Origin: Candidatus Aminicenantes bacterium UBA4085
GTDB taxonomy: Bacteria > Acidobacteriota > Aminicenantia > Aminicenantales > UBA4085
Length of the DNA: 22,347 nucleotides
Assembly (NCBI GenBank): GCA_002383325.1
Contig: DFYJ01000025.1
Span: 1-22,347 of the forward strand
Direction: 5' to 3'
Position 1 is the first letter of the stretch; each line of letters begins with the position of its first letter. Positions 6,847 to 12,680 of this stretch are shown here, one piece after another. The notes below the pieces were generated by a model. The model was given only the letters and a program-made list of their open reading frames with translations, made no database searches and had not been told where the DNA came from. The translations under genes were made by a program, and so were the position numbers.

Positions 6847-6875
6847 AGTATATGCTATAATTCCGCCCATATGAA
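6847..6875 (-). promoter_or_regulatory. Promoter for the symporter, overlapping the lolA promoter
   Basis: On the minus strand a -10 TATACT (6847-6852, 5 of 6) has a weak -35 TTCATA (6870-6875, 4 of 6) 17 bp upstream. The start near 6840 would give a leader of about 5 nt before the ATG at 6835. The -35 overlaps the first codons of lolA. Confidence 0.5.
6853..6861 (+). promoter_or_regulatory. Extended -10 promoter TGCTATAAT for the lolA-sigma module
   Basis: A perfect -10 TATAAT (6856-6861) is preceded by TGC (6853-6855), the same nine bases as at 2087-2095. No -35 is recognisable. Transcription would start about 2-3 nt before the ATG at 6871, so the message would be nearly leaderless. Confidence 0.65.
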
Positions 6876-7572
6876 AAGACGCATCCATGCGGCCATGGGA
6901 ATACTGGCCGCCGCTTGGCTGCCCGTCGCTGGCGCCGCCGTTCTATCCGCGTCGGCCGAAACAGCCGCCCAGGAGTCTCCTCAAGCCGCCCTGGCCAAAA
7001 TGGAAAGGGCTTTCGCCGGGATGACATCCTTCCAAGCCGACTTCCAACAGACCTCGACCTCCCTGGCCGCGGCCGAGCCCATGACCCAGAAGGGCCGGGT
7101 CTTCTTCCGGAAACCCGACGCCATGCGTTGGGAGTACGGCGAGCCCGAAAAAAACGTCTACGTCTTCAGGGCCGGCCTGCTCCTGTCCTATTTCCCCGAT
7201 GACAACCAGCTCTGGCGCCAGCGCGTTCCGCCCGATCAAAACCAGGCGGAGCTGCTGAGCCTTCTCTCGGGTAAAGGCGGCCTGAGCTCCAGATATATCG
7301 TCGAAAACAACCCCTTTCCTGAGTCGGCTCCCGGCGCGGCCCAGATCAAGCTGACGCCCAGGGAGGAAGGCGAGTATTCCTATTTCCTCCTGGAGATCGA
7401 CGGCCGCAGCGGTCTTCTGCGCCGGGCCATCTTCTTCGATTGGGGGGGCAACCGAACCGAATTCGCCTTCTCCCGGCTCAAGCCCTCTGCCCGACTGGCC
7501 GACTCCGTCTTCAAGATCAAGGTCCCCAAGGACTGCGAGATCGTCGACGAGACGGTCCCCATCAAGCGCTGA
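6871..7572 (+). CDS. lolA: LolA-like outer-membrane lipoprotein carrier protein
   Basis: This is a 233-residue periplasmic protein of the LolA family, which carries lipoproteins from the inner to the outer membrane. A signal peptide (about 1-30) is followed by the family's typical opening, a helix with FQADFQQTS. Next come KGRVFFRKPDAMRWEY (strand, 'kP..mRWeY' block), the hydrophobic strand VYVFRAGLLLSYFP with a following NQLW, and late strands ending in FKIKVPKDCEIVDE. The length is close to that of LolA. The call implies a diderm envelope with lipoprotein sorting, which fits the lipoproteins elsewhere in the window. The ATG has no Shine-Dalgarno site and lies 9 nt after a perfect -10 box. 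The ECF sigma gene follows after 29 nt, so the carrier may be part of an envelope-stress operon. A LolA-like relative in another role is possible. Confidence 0.85.
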   Translation: MKRRIHAAMGILAAAWLPVAGAAVLSASAETAAQESPQAALAKMERAFAGMTSFQADFQQTSTSLAAAEPMTQKGRVFFRKPDAMRWEYGEPEKNVYVFRAGLLLSYFPDDNQLWRQRVPPDQNQAELLSLLSGKGGLSSRYIVENNPFPESAPGAAQIKLTPREEGEYSYFLLEIDGRSGLLRRAIFFDWGGNRTEFAFSRLKPSARLADSVFKIKVPKDCEIVDETVPIKR

Positions 7573-7601
7573 ACCGCCGGCCGGCGATTCCGTATAAACC
7601 C

Positions 7602-8165
7602 ATGCATGACTATCAAGAGCTCGTTCGCAGGACCCTTCACGGCGACCGGGGCGCGTTCGAACAGATCGTCAGGCGGTACCAGCAAGCGGTCATCGGCTAT
7701 ATCGCCCGGATGGTCGGAAACCGCGAGACGGCCCTCGACTTCAGCCAGGAGATCTTCCTCAAGGTCTACGCCTCGCTCTACTCCTATCGCCCGCAGTACA
7801 AGTTCAGCACCTGGCTGTTCAAGATCGCCTCGAACACCGTGATCGATTATTGGCGGAAGAAGAAAGTTGCGACCCTGTCCATCGACCAGCCGTTGGACGA
7901 TGAGGGCGGATCCGTCGGCCTGCAGCTGGCCGACGAAGGCCCTTCGATTGTCCGCGGCTACGAGCTGGGTGAGCTGCGGCAGCGGATCGAGGCGGCCATG
8001 GACCGCCTGCCGCCCGGCCTGCGGGAGCTTTTCGTCTGGCGCCATGTCACCGGCTTGAGCTATGAGGAGATGGCCGAGATCAAATCGCTCCCGATCGGCA
8101 CGGTCAAAAACAGGGTCTTCCAGGCCAAGGAAATGATGAAGCGCCTGCTGGAGGAGACGGCATGA
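7602..8165 (+). CDS. ECF-type RNA polymerase sigma factor
   Basis: This is a 187-residue sigma70-family factor of the extracytoplasmic function type, directing RNA polymerase to a set of stress or envelope promoters. Region 2 runs from FEQIVRRYQQAVIGYIARMV to STWLFKIASNTVIDYWRKKK, with the core-binding and -10-reading segments in order. Region 4 is the helix-turn-helix LPPGLRELFVWRHVTGLSYE, continuing to PIGTVKNRVFQAKEMMKRLL. A linker of about 35 residues joins them, with no regions 1 or 3. I chose the ATG at 7602, which starts just before the conserved HDYQELV helix, although no Shine-Dalgarno site precedes it. The stop overlaps the anti-sigma start as ATGA, indicating translational coupling. 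The anti-sigma partner should hold it inactive until a signal arrives. Confidence 0.92.
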   Translation: MHDYQELVRRTLHGDRGAFEQIVRRYQQAVIGYIARMVGNRETALDFSQEIFLKVYASLYSYRPQYKFSTWLFKIASNTVIDYWRKKKVATLSIDQPLDDEGGSVGLQLADEGPSIVRGYELGELRQRIEAAMDRLPPGLRELFVWRHVTGLSYEEMAEIKSLPIGTVKNRVFQAKEMMKRLLEETA

Positions 8166-8695
8166 GCTGCCCTCGGCTCGAGGACATCCAGGCCTATCTC
8201 GAGGGCGGACTCGGGGCGGAGACGGCCGTTCGCGTCGAGAGCCACCTGGCCGATTGCCCAGCCTGCCGGGAAGCCGTTGAAAGCCGACGCCTCATCCTCC
8301 GGGCGGCCGAGTCGCTGGAGCCGATCCACGTTCCCGATGACTTCGTCGCCTCGGTCATGACCCGGCTGGGGCCGGCTGAAGACCGATCCCTGCCCCGCAT
8401 GACTCTGGGCGGCTGGCTGGCCGCCCTATCCGCCGGGATATTCGTCTTCGGCTCCACCCTGGCCGCCCTGGCCCTGCTCTCAGGTCGCGGAGCGGGCACG
8501 GCCTTTGCCCGCCTCGGACAAGGTCTCCTGGGATACATAGAGACCGTCGCAGCCGCCGCCGGCAAGCTGGCCATCCTGGTCTCGGTGTTCCTCAGGATGG
8601 CCGGACGCTTCATCGCCGCCCTGATGGCCCTGGCGTACTGCGCCATCCTGCGGCGCCGCCGCACCCTCATCTTGGAGGATCGCCATGACTCGTAG
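8162..8695 (+). CDS. Zinc-finger (zf-HC2) membrane anti-sigma factor
   Basis: This is a 177-residue inner-membrane protein with an N-terminal cytoplasmic anti-sigma domain. The zinc motif HLADCPAC gives H28, C32 and C35, with C3 as the usual fourth ligand, which is the ZAS/zf-HC2 pattern that binds ECF sigma factors. A linker leads to a transmembrane helix (about 84-108). A second hydrophobic stretch (about 133-161) is followed by a basic RRRR, so both termini may be cytoplasmic. The start codon overlaps the sigma stop by 4 nt. The 3' end overlaps the next gene by 11 nt. This tight coupling says that the sigma factor, its inhibitor and the bactofilin-like protein are made together. Confidence 0.9.
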   Translation: MSCPRLEDIQAYLEGGLGAETAVRVESHLADCPACREAVESRRLILRAAESLEPIHVPDDFVASVMTRLGPAEDRSLPRMTLGGWLAALSAGIFVFGSTLAALALLSGRGAGTAFARLGQGLLGYIETVAAAAGKLAILVSVFLRMAGRFIAALMALAYCAILRRRRTLILEDRHDS

Positions 8696-9647
8696 GAGCT
8701 TCGCCCTAGGACTGGCTTTCCTGCTCCTCCTGGGAGGGGCGATCGCCTGGCCAGCCCTCGACCGCGGGGATCGGATCGGGGCCAAGGACGCCATCGTCGT
8801 CGGCCCCGGGGAAACACGGGAGAACGTGGCTTCCTTCGGCGGTGACATCATCGTCGAAGGCCGGGTCGCCAAGACGGTCTTCGCCATAGGCGGCTCCATC
8901 ACCATCGCCGGCGAAGTCGGCGAGGCCGTCGTCGGAATCGGCTCCGAGATCAGCCTGAAGTCCACGGCCGTCATCCGCGGCGACATGGTCGCCGTCGGAG
9001 GCTCGATCGTCAAGGAGGACGGCTTCCGGATCGAGGGCGACACCGTCTCCTTCAAGCTCGGCCGGCTCACCGGCAAGGTCTTCGGCGAGGGCATGCAGGG
9101 CGTGCTGTCGATTTCCTTCCTGCCGCTGATCATCATCCTCAAGGCCGTCAACGCCTTCGTCTGGCTGCTCCTGGCCATCGTCGTGACCGCCCTTTTTCCC
9201 CGCCAGGTCGTCTTCGCTTCCGGGCAGATCCGCCGCCGCTTCTGGCCCATTCTGGGCACCGGCCTGCTCGGGCTGATCATCTTCTCCGTCTTCACCGCGG
9301 TCGCGGCCGTCCTCTGCCTGGTCCTGATCGGCATACCCATCCTGCTCACCCTGATCGTGGCCGGGCTGGCCGTCAAGATCTTCGGCCGGGTGGTTCTCTT
9401 CTACTTGATCGGCGAGAGCTTGGCCCAGTCCTTCCATCGCAAGGCGGTCTCCCCTGCCGGAGGCGCGCTGTTGGGCTTGAGCCTGATGGTCCTGATCGGC
9501 TTCGTGCCCTTCCTCGGCTTCTTCATCTCATTCGTCTTCGGCATCCTCGGCTGGGGCATCGCCCTGCGGACCAAGTTCGGAACGACGGAGCGGTGGTTCG
9601 GCCGGACGGACCGAGACGCAGTTCCCGGAGACGGGACAAAAGCATAG
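8685..9647 (+). CDS. Bactofilin-like (polymer-forming) domain membrane protein
   Basis: This is a 320-residue protein with a signal or first membrane helix (about 5-22). A beta-helix-like region follows (about 36-125), with short repeats of G-x-V/I-x-x-G such as GGDIIVEG, AIGGSITIAG and VGGSIV, the pattern of polymer-forming bactofilin domains. The C-terminal half (about 140-295) has four to six membrane helices and ends in a charged tail. The topology places the beta-helix outside the cytoplasm, unlike classical cytoplasmic bactofilins. The gene overlaps the anti-sigma gene by 11 nt and is the last of the lolA-sigma-anti-sigma unit. It could sense or respond to envelope state; that role is inferred only from the operon. 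The stop at 9645-9647 is followed within 6 bp by an intergenic repeat copy. Confidence 0.78.
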   Translation: MTRRSFALGLAFLLLLGGAIAWPALDRGDRIGAKDAIVVGPGETRENVASFGGDIIVEGRVAKTVFAIGGSITIAGEVGEAVVGIGSEISLKSTAVIRGDMVAVGGSIVKEDGFRIEGDTVSFKLGRLTGKVFGEGMQGVLSISFLPLIIILKAVNAFVWLLLAIVVTALFPRQVVFASGQIRRRFWPILGTGLLGLIIFSVFTAVAAVLCLVLIGIPILLTLIVAGLAVKIFGRVVLFYLIGESLAQSFHRKAVSPAGGALLGLSLMVLIGFVPFLGFFISFVFGILGWGIALRTKFGTTERWFGRTDRDAVPGDGTKA

Positions 9648-9652
9648 GATTA

Positions 9653-9693
9653 GTTTTTCGCCCAATTTCGGGAAGAGCGCTTCGGGGTACACC
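9653..9693 (+). repeat. Copy 2 of the intergenic repeat (left inverted end)
   Basis: Reading on the plus strand: GTTTTTCGCCCAATTTCGGG, then AAGAGCGC, then TTCGGGGTACACC. It is the inverted partner of 10052-10090. It starts 5 bp after the stop codon of the bactofilin-like gene and is preceded by TTAG, as is the copy at 12631. Confidence 0.75.
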
Positions 9694-9709
9694 CTCGAGG
9701 GCGAGGGTG
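9690..9709. repeat. Perfect 7-bp hairpin CACCCTC/GAGGGTG
   Basis: CACCCTC (9690-9696) and GAGGGTG (9703-9709) pair perfectly around a 6-nt loop. It overlaps the inner end of the left repeat copy. No T-run follows on either strand. Confidence 0.5.
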
Positions 9710-9782
9710 CCAGGCCCGCGATCAGTCTGCGACGGGCTTTGAGCCCCCCCGATATCTGCGGGCCATGGTCGTCCCGGCCTTC

Positions 9783-9858
9783 GGCGCCTGCGGAGCTTGC
9801 GAAGTCCTCGCTGGGACATCGCTTCGACTGTCCCCGCAAGGACGGAACTCCGCACGCC
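9783..9858. repeat. Structured repeat unit A (long hairpin)
   Basis: The unit folds into a nested hairpin. GGCG (9783-9786) pairs with CGCC (9855-9858), TGCGGAG (9789-9795) with CTCCGCA (9848-9854), GTCCT (9804-9808) with AGGAC (9839-9843), and GGGACA (9813-9818) with TGTCCC (9829-9834). Its first part is repeated at 9929-9993 with 9 differences in 65 bp. Confidence 0.65.
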
Positions 9859-9928
9859 AGATTCCCTCGCCTGGCGAGTCCTCCCACTCCATCTCGATTC
9901 CCAAGTCCGTTGCGTGCTCAAACATCCC

Positions 9929-9998
9929 TCGGCGCCCGCGGAGCTTGCGAAGCCCTAGCCGGGACGTCGTTTCGACAGTCCCCGCCAGGGCGGGTGCC
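9929..9998. repeat. Structured repeat unit B (long hairpin, direct copy of A)
   Basis: The fold matches unit A. GGCGCCC (9931-9937) pairs with GGGTGCC (9992-9998, one G-T pair), GCCCT (9952-9956) with AGGGC (9987-9991), GGGAC (9961-9965) with GTCCC (9978-9982), and GTCG (9966-9969) with CGAC (9973-9976). Relative to A, the second pair of the GNCCT stem changed from T-A to C-G, keeping the pairing. Confidence 0.65.
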
Positions 9999-10051
9999 CT
10001 CAGAGAGCCGTGGAAAAAGGCGCCGCCCTCGCGATTTCGCCGTTGGCCGAC

Positions 10052-10090
10052 ACCCCGAATCGCGCTGATTTCCCGAAATGGGCGAAGAAC
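10052..10090 (-). repeat. Copy 3 of the intergenic repeat (right inverted end)
   Basis: On the minus strand it reads GTTCTTCGCCCATTTCGGGA, then AATCAGCGCG, then ATTCGGGGT. It faces copy 2 across about 360 bp. Its outer end lies 3 bp from the T-run of the M28 gene terminator. Confidence 0.75.
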
Positions 10091-10093
10091 TTT

Positions 10094-10126
10094 AAAAAAG
10101 GGAGCGATCCGGGATCGGATCGCTCC
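10094..10126 (-). terminator. Rho-independent terminator of the M28 peptidase gene
   Basis: On the minus strand GGAGCGATCC and GGATCGCTCC form a perfect 10-bp stem (10101-10126) with a 6-nt loop. It is followed by a run of six T (10094-10099). It lies 17 bp after the M28 stop codon. Confidence 0.92.
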
Positions 10127-10143
10127 ACGTCTGTTGTCAGTGG

Positions 10144-12546
10144 TCAGCTGCCCCGGACCATCCCCCCGCCGCCCGAGAGCGGGCGCAGGCTGTTGCCGGC
10201 AAAGGCGGCGATGTCGTTGACCGTCCAGCCCTTCTTGATCAACCCGAAATAGAAGGCCCGCTTGGCCGCCAGGTCGTTGAGCTTGTCGGCCGTGGTCGGA
10301 AAGGCGATCAGATTCGTCGCCGCGCCCAGGGCCTTCTTGGCCGCGTCGGCCCGCTCCAGCCCGGCCTCGACGTTCTCGGGGTCGTAGTCCACGCCCCAGA
10401 CGACCTTCTTGGCCGTCAGCTTGTCCTTCAGGGCCGCCGGGACGGGGCCGGCGCCGGTGACGAGGAAGGGCTTCGCGGCCGCTTCCAGGACGTCGCCCAA
10501 CAGGGCTTCGCCGGGGGCGGTCAGGTGGGCGAAGACGCCCTTGGCTTCCATGGCCTTGAGAGCGGCCTTGCCGGAATCGGTCAGGCGCCCGCCGACGATC
10601 CAGGAACCGTCATCGGGTCCCATCTCCACCCGCCCGAGGACAGCGGCGGCCGCGGCCACTTCCAGAAAATCAACGTCGCCGCCGAAGACCGCGCTCTTGA
10701 CCCCGGCCGCCGGGTCCTTGCGCCCCGGAGCGGACTGGCCCGGGGAAGCCGCGGAGACGACGCCCAGCAGCGACATCAGCATGGCCGCATTGGGGTTGCG
10801 CTCCGAGAGCTGCTCCTGGGCGGCTTTGGTGACCTCCCGCTCGTACATCTTGCCGAGGATGGCGGCCTTGCCGGCCAGATCGGCGTTTTTCCAGGCGGCG
10901 CCCGGCAGGGCCGGGTTGATGCCGGTGAAGCGAAGCATCAGCGCGTTGTAGAGGTACAGACGATCCGGGATCAGCAGCTGGACGGCCGTCTCATTGGCCA
11001 GGTTCATCGTGCCCTGGAGGACGAACTGGGCCGTCTTGCGCAGGATCTCCGGCTCGATCTTGACCGTGTCATCGCCGCTGTCGTGGTAGTCGGGGTGGCC
11101 CACGCCGCCGCGGGTCATGAGGGCCATGGAGACGATGCCCTTGGTGATGAAGGTCGAGTGGTCGGAGCCGCCCGGACCGCCCGTGCTGGGGATGACCGCG
11201 GCGATGACGTCGGGATCCTGGTCCCGCTTGATGACCTGCTCCCAGATCTCGGGGAAGTTCAGGGCCCCGGGGGCGCCGATGCTGTCGCCCAAGCCGACCA
11301 TGTCCAAGTTGAAGTTGGCGATGACCTTGTCCATGACGATGCCGGCCGGGGGCTTGGAGCCGAAGTGGTTGGAGCCGAGCAGGCCCATCTCCTCGCCGCA
11401 CCAGGCCGCGAAGACGATGGTCCGCTTGGGCTTGAAGCCGGCCTGGGTTAGGACCCGGGCCACTTCCATGGCCACAGCCGGCCCGGAGGCGTCGTCGTCG
11501 GCGCCGTTCATGACCACCGGGCCGCGAGCCCCGAGGTGGTCGAGGTGGCCGCCGATGACGATGACCTGGTCCTTGAGGGCCGGGTCGGTTCCCTCGATCT
11601 TGCCCAAGACATTGACGCCCTCGCCGCTGTACTTGTCGACGCGGTCATAGCCCTTGAGGGCAGCCGTTGCGCCGGTGGCCTTGGAGCGGAGCTTCTTGTT
11701 CCGGATGTCCCATCGCAGGAGGTTGAGCGTCCGGCTGAACTCGCTGGTCGAGGCCGCCGCGGGCTTGCGCATCAGGGCGCTGAAAGCGCGATCGGTCACG
11801 TCGAAAGCCAGGAAAGGCCGCTTGAAATCCGGGGCCGCCGCGCCTTGGGGACCGCCCATCATGGACATGAGCCGGCCCATGGGATTGGGATTGGGATCAT
11901 AGAGAAGGATGGCCGCCGCGCCTTTGTCGAAGGCCGTCTTGATCTTAGCCGCGTCGGTGGTGTCGCCGGCGCTCAGGTCCAGGGGGGCCGGAGGCGGTCC
12001 CTGCGGGCCGCCTTCCATGCCCCGGCCGCGGGGCATGGTGAATGCCTCCGGCGAGCCCTTGTAGGCCAGGACGATCTTGCCCTTGACGTCGAGGCCGGCG
12101 TATTCGTCCAAGCCCTTGGCCGGGAGAGACAGGCCGTAGCCGACGAACACGACCGGGCCCTTGACCGCGGTCTTGGCCGCGGACAGGCCGTTGACGGTGA
12201 AGTCGGTGTCCTCGAAGGAGAAAGACCGGCTGTCGATCGAGAGGGCCGGGGTCCCGCTGTTGACGGTGACAGGCCGCGGGATGGGGACCTTCTGGAAGTA
12301 GGACGTCCCGCCGTCGCCGGCGGGCTTGAGCCCCATCTCCTTGTAGCGGGCAGCCACATAATCGGCCGCCTTCTGGTAGCCGGGGGTCAGGGTCTGGCGC
12401 CCTTCGAGCTGGTCGGACGCCAAGTACTCGATGTGGGCCTTGGCCTTATTCCCATCCGCCTTGAAGGATTGGGCGAAGGCGGGGGTCAGGCAGGCAGCGG
12501 CGAGAGCGGCCGCCGTCAGGATGGATGCGGACCTGCGGATCGACAT
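10144..12546 (-). CDS. Secreted M28 metallopeptidase with PA-like insert and degenerate M19-like C-terminal region
   Basis: This is an 800-residue exported zinc aminopeptidase-type protein. After a signal peptide (about 1-25) and an N-terminal part of the catalytic fold, a protease-associated-like insert runs from about 130 to 290. The M28 core follows with all metal ligands: H334 (GGHLDHLG), D350 (GADDDASG), catalytic E385 and ligand E386 (CGEEMGLLGS), D415 (NFNLDMVG) and H488 (DYHDSGDD). From about residue 625 the sequence resembles the second half of M19 membrane dipeptidases (GRLTDSGKAALKAMEAKGVF, and a closing KKGWTVNDIAAFAGNSLRPL). The metal-binding His positions are replaced (AHLT, TGAG), so that part should be inactive. 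AAGGAGG lies 8 nt before the ATG. A strong terminator follows. Likely role: trimming peptides in the periplasm or outside the cell. Confidence 0.93.
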   Translation of the reverse strand: MSIRRSASILTAAALAAACLTPAFAQSFKADGNKAKAHIEYLASDQLEGRQTLTPGYQKAADYVAARYKEMGLKPAGDGGTSYFQKVPIPRPVTVNSGTPALSIDSRSFSFEDTDFTVNGLSAAKTAVKGPVVFVGYGLSLPAKGLDEYAGLDVKGKIVLAYKGSPEAFTMPRGRGMEGGPQGPPPAPLDLSAGDTTDAAKIKTAFDKGAAAILLYDPNPNPMGRLMSMMGGPQGAAAPDFKRPFLAFDVTDRAFSALMRKPAAASTSEFSRTLNLLRWDIRNKKLRSKATGATAALKGYDRVDKYSGEGVNVLGKIEGTDPALKDQVIVIGGHLDHLGARGPVVMNGADDDASGPAVAMEVARVLTQAGFKPKRTIVFAAWCGEEMGLLGSNHFGSKPPAGIVMDKVIANFNLDMVGLGDSIGAPGALNFPEIWEQVIKRDQDPDVIAAVIPSTGGPGGSDHSTFITKGIVSMALMTRGGVGHPDYHDSGDDTVKIEPEILRKTAQFVLQGTMNLANETAVQLLIPDRLYLYNALMLRFTGINPALPGAAWKNADLAGKAAILGKMYEREVTKAAQEQLSERNPNAAMLMSLLGVVSAASPGQSAPGRKDPAAGVKSAVFGGDVDFLEVAAAAAVLGRVEMGPDDGSWIVGGRLTDSGKAALKAMEAKGVFAHLTAPGEALLGDVLEAAAKPFLVTGAGPVPAALKDKLTAKKVVWGVDYDPENVEAGLERADAAKKALGAATNLIAFPTTADKLNDLAAKRAFYFGLIKKGWTVNDIAAFAGNSLRPLSGGGGMVRGS

Positions 12547-12591
12547 GGAACGGGCCTCCTTGAGAGCGGGCGAACAGATACAGATACCTAT

Positions 12592-12597
12592 TTTATA
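12592..12597 (-). promoter_or_regulatory. Possible -10 box for the M28 gene
   Basis: TATAAA on the minus strand (5 of 6) lies in an AT-rich patch about 45 bp before the ATG. The hexamer 17 bp upstream (CAGCTC) is not a -35 box, so only the -10 is supported. Confidence 0.4.
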
Positions 12598-12630
12598 CGA
12601 ATTCGCGGGGACATGAGCTGCTTTTGTTAG

Positions 12631-12673
12631 GTTCTTCTCCCATCTCCGGAAAGCATGGGCGGTTCGGGGTATC
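12631..12673 (+). repeat. Copy 4 of the intergenic repeat (solitary)
   Basis: Reading on the plus strand: GTTCTTCTCCCATCTCCGGA, then AAGCATGGGCG, then GTTCGGGGTATCG. It is more diverged than copies 1-3 but keeps both end blocks and the preceding TTAG. It also contains CCCAT...ATGGG able to pair. It sits between the M28 gene start and the stop of the exported protein gene, ending 7 bp before that stop. Confidence 0.65.
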
Positions 12674-12680
12674 GTTCCGG

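Larger units (their letters stand above)
9653..10090. mobile_element. Non-coding element with imperfect terminal inverted repeats and two internal hairpin units
   Basis: This 438-bp stretch fills most of the gap between the bactofilin-like gene and the M28 peptidase gene. It carries no credible gene. Its two ends (9653-9693 and 10052-10090) are inverted copies of each other, matching in about 33 of 40 positions with a few short insertions. Inside are a 7-bp-stem hairpin (9690-9709) and two direct repeats of 65 bp (9781-9845 and 9929-9993, 56 of 65 identical) that fold into long hairpins. The arrangement resembles a MITE-like or REP-like non-autonomous element, but no transposase or clear target duplication is visible. 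A structured regulatory RNA is the main alternative. The name is an inference from layout. Confidence 0.5.

Noticed and set aside
5279..6874. A 531-codon open frame on the plus strand
   Set aside because: It lies antisense to the sodium symporter, and its product is Arg-, Gln- and Gly-rich low-complexity sequence typical of shadows in GC-rich genes.
7593..7598. TATAAA just before the sigma factor gene, as a promoter
   Set aside because: It ends only 3 bp before the ATG, so transcription would start inside the coding sequence; the gene is better explained as part of the lolA transcript.
9781..9993. The two direct repeats as a CRISPR array
   Set aside because: There are only two units of 65 bp with nine differences, the spacer is 83 bp, and no cas genes are nearby.
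9739..10252. Short plus-strand frames of 80-150 codons in the large gap
   Set aside because: They have no ribosome site, run through hairpins, repeats and the M28 terminator, and show Arg/Pro/Ser-rich shadow composition.
11536..12630. A 364-codon plus-strand frame over the M28 gene
   Set aside because: It is antisense to the peptidase and has no ribosome site or domain.
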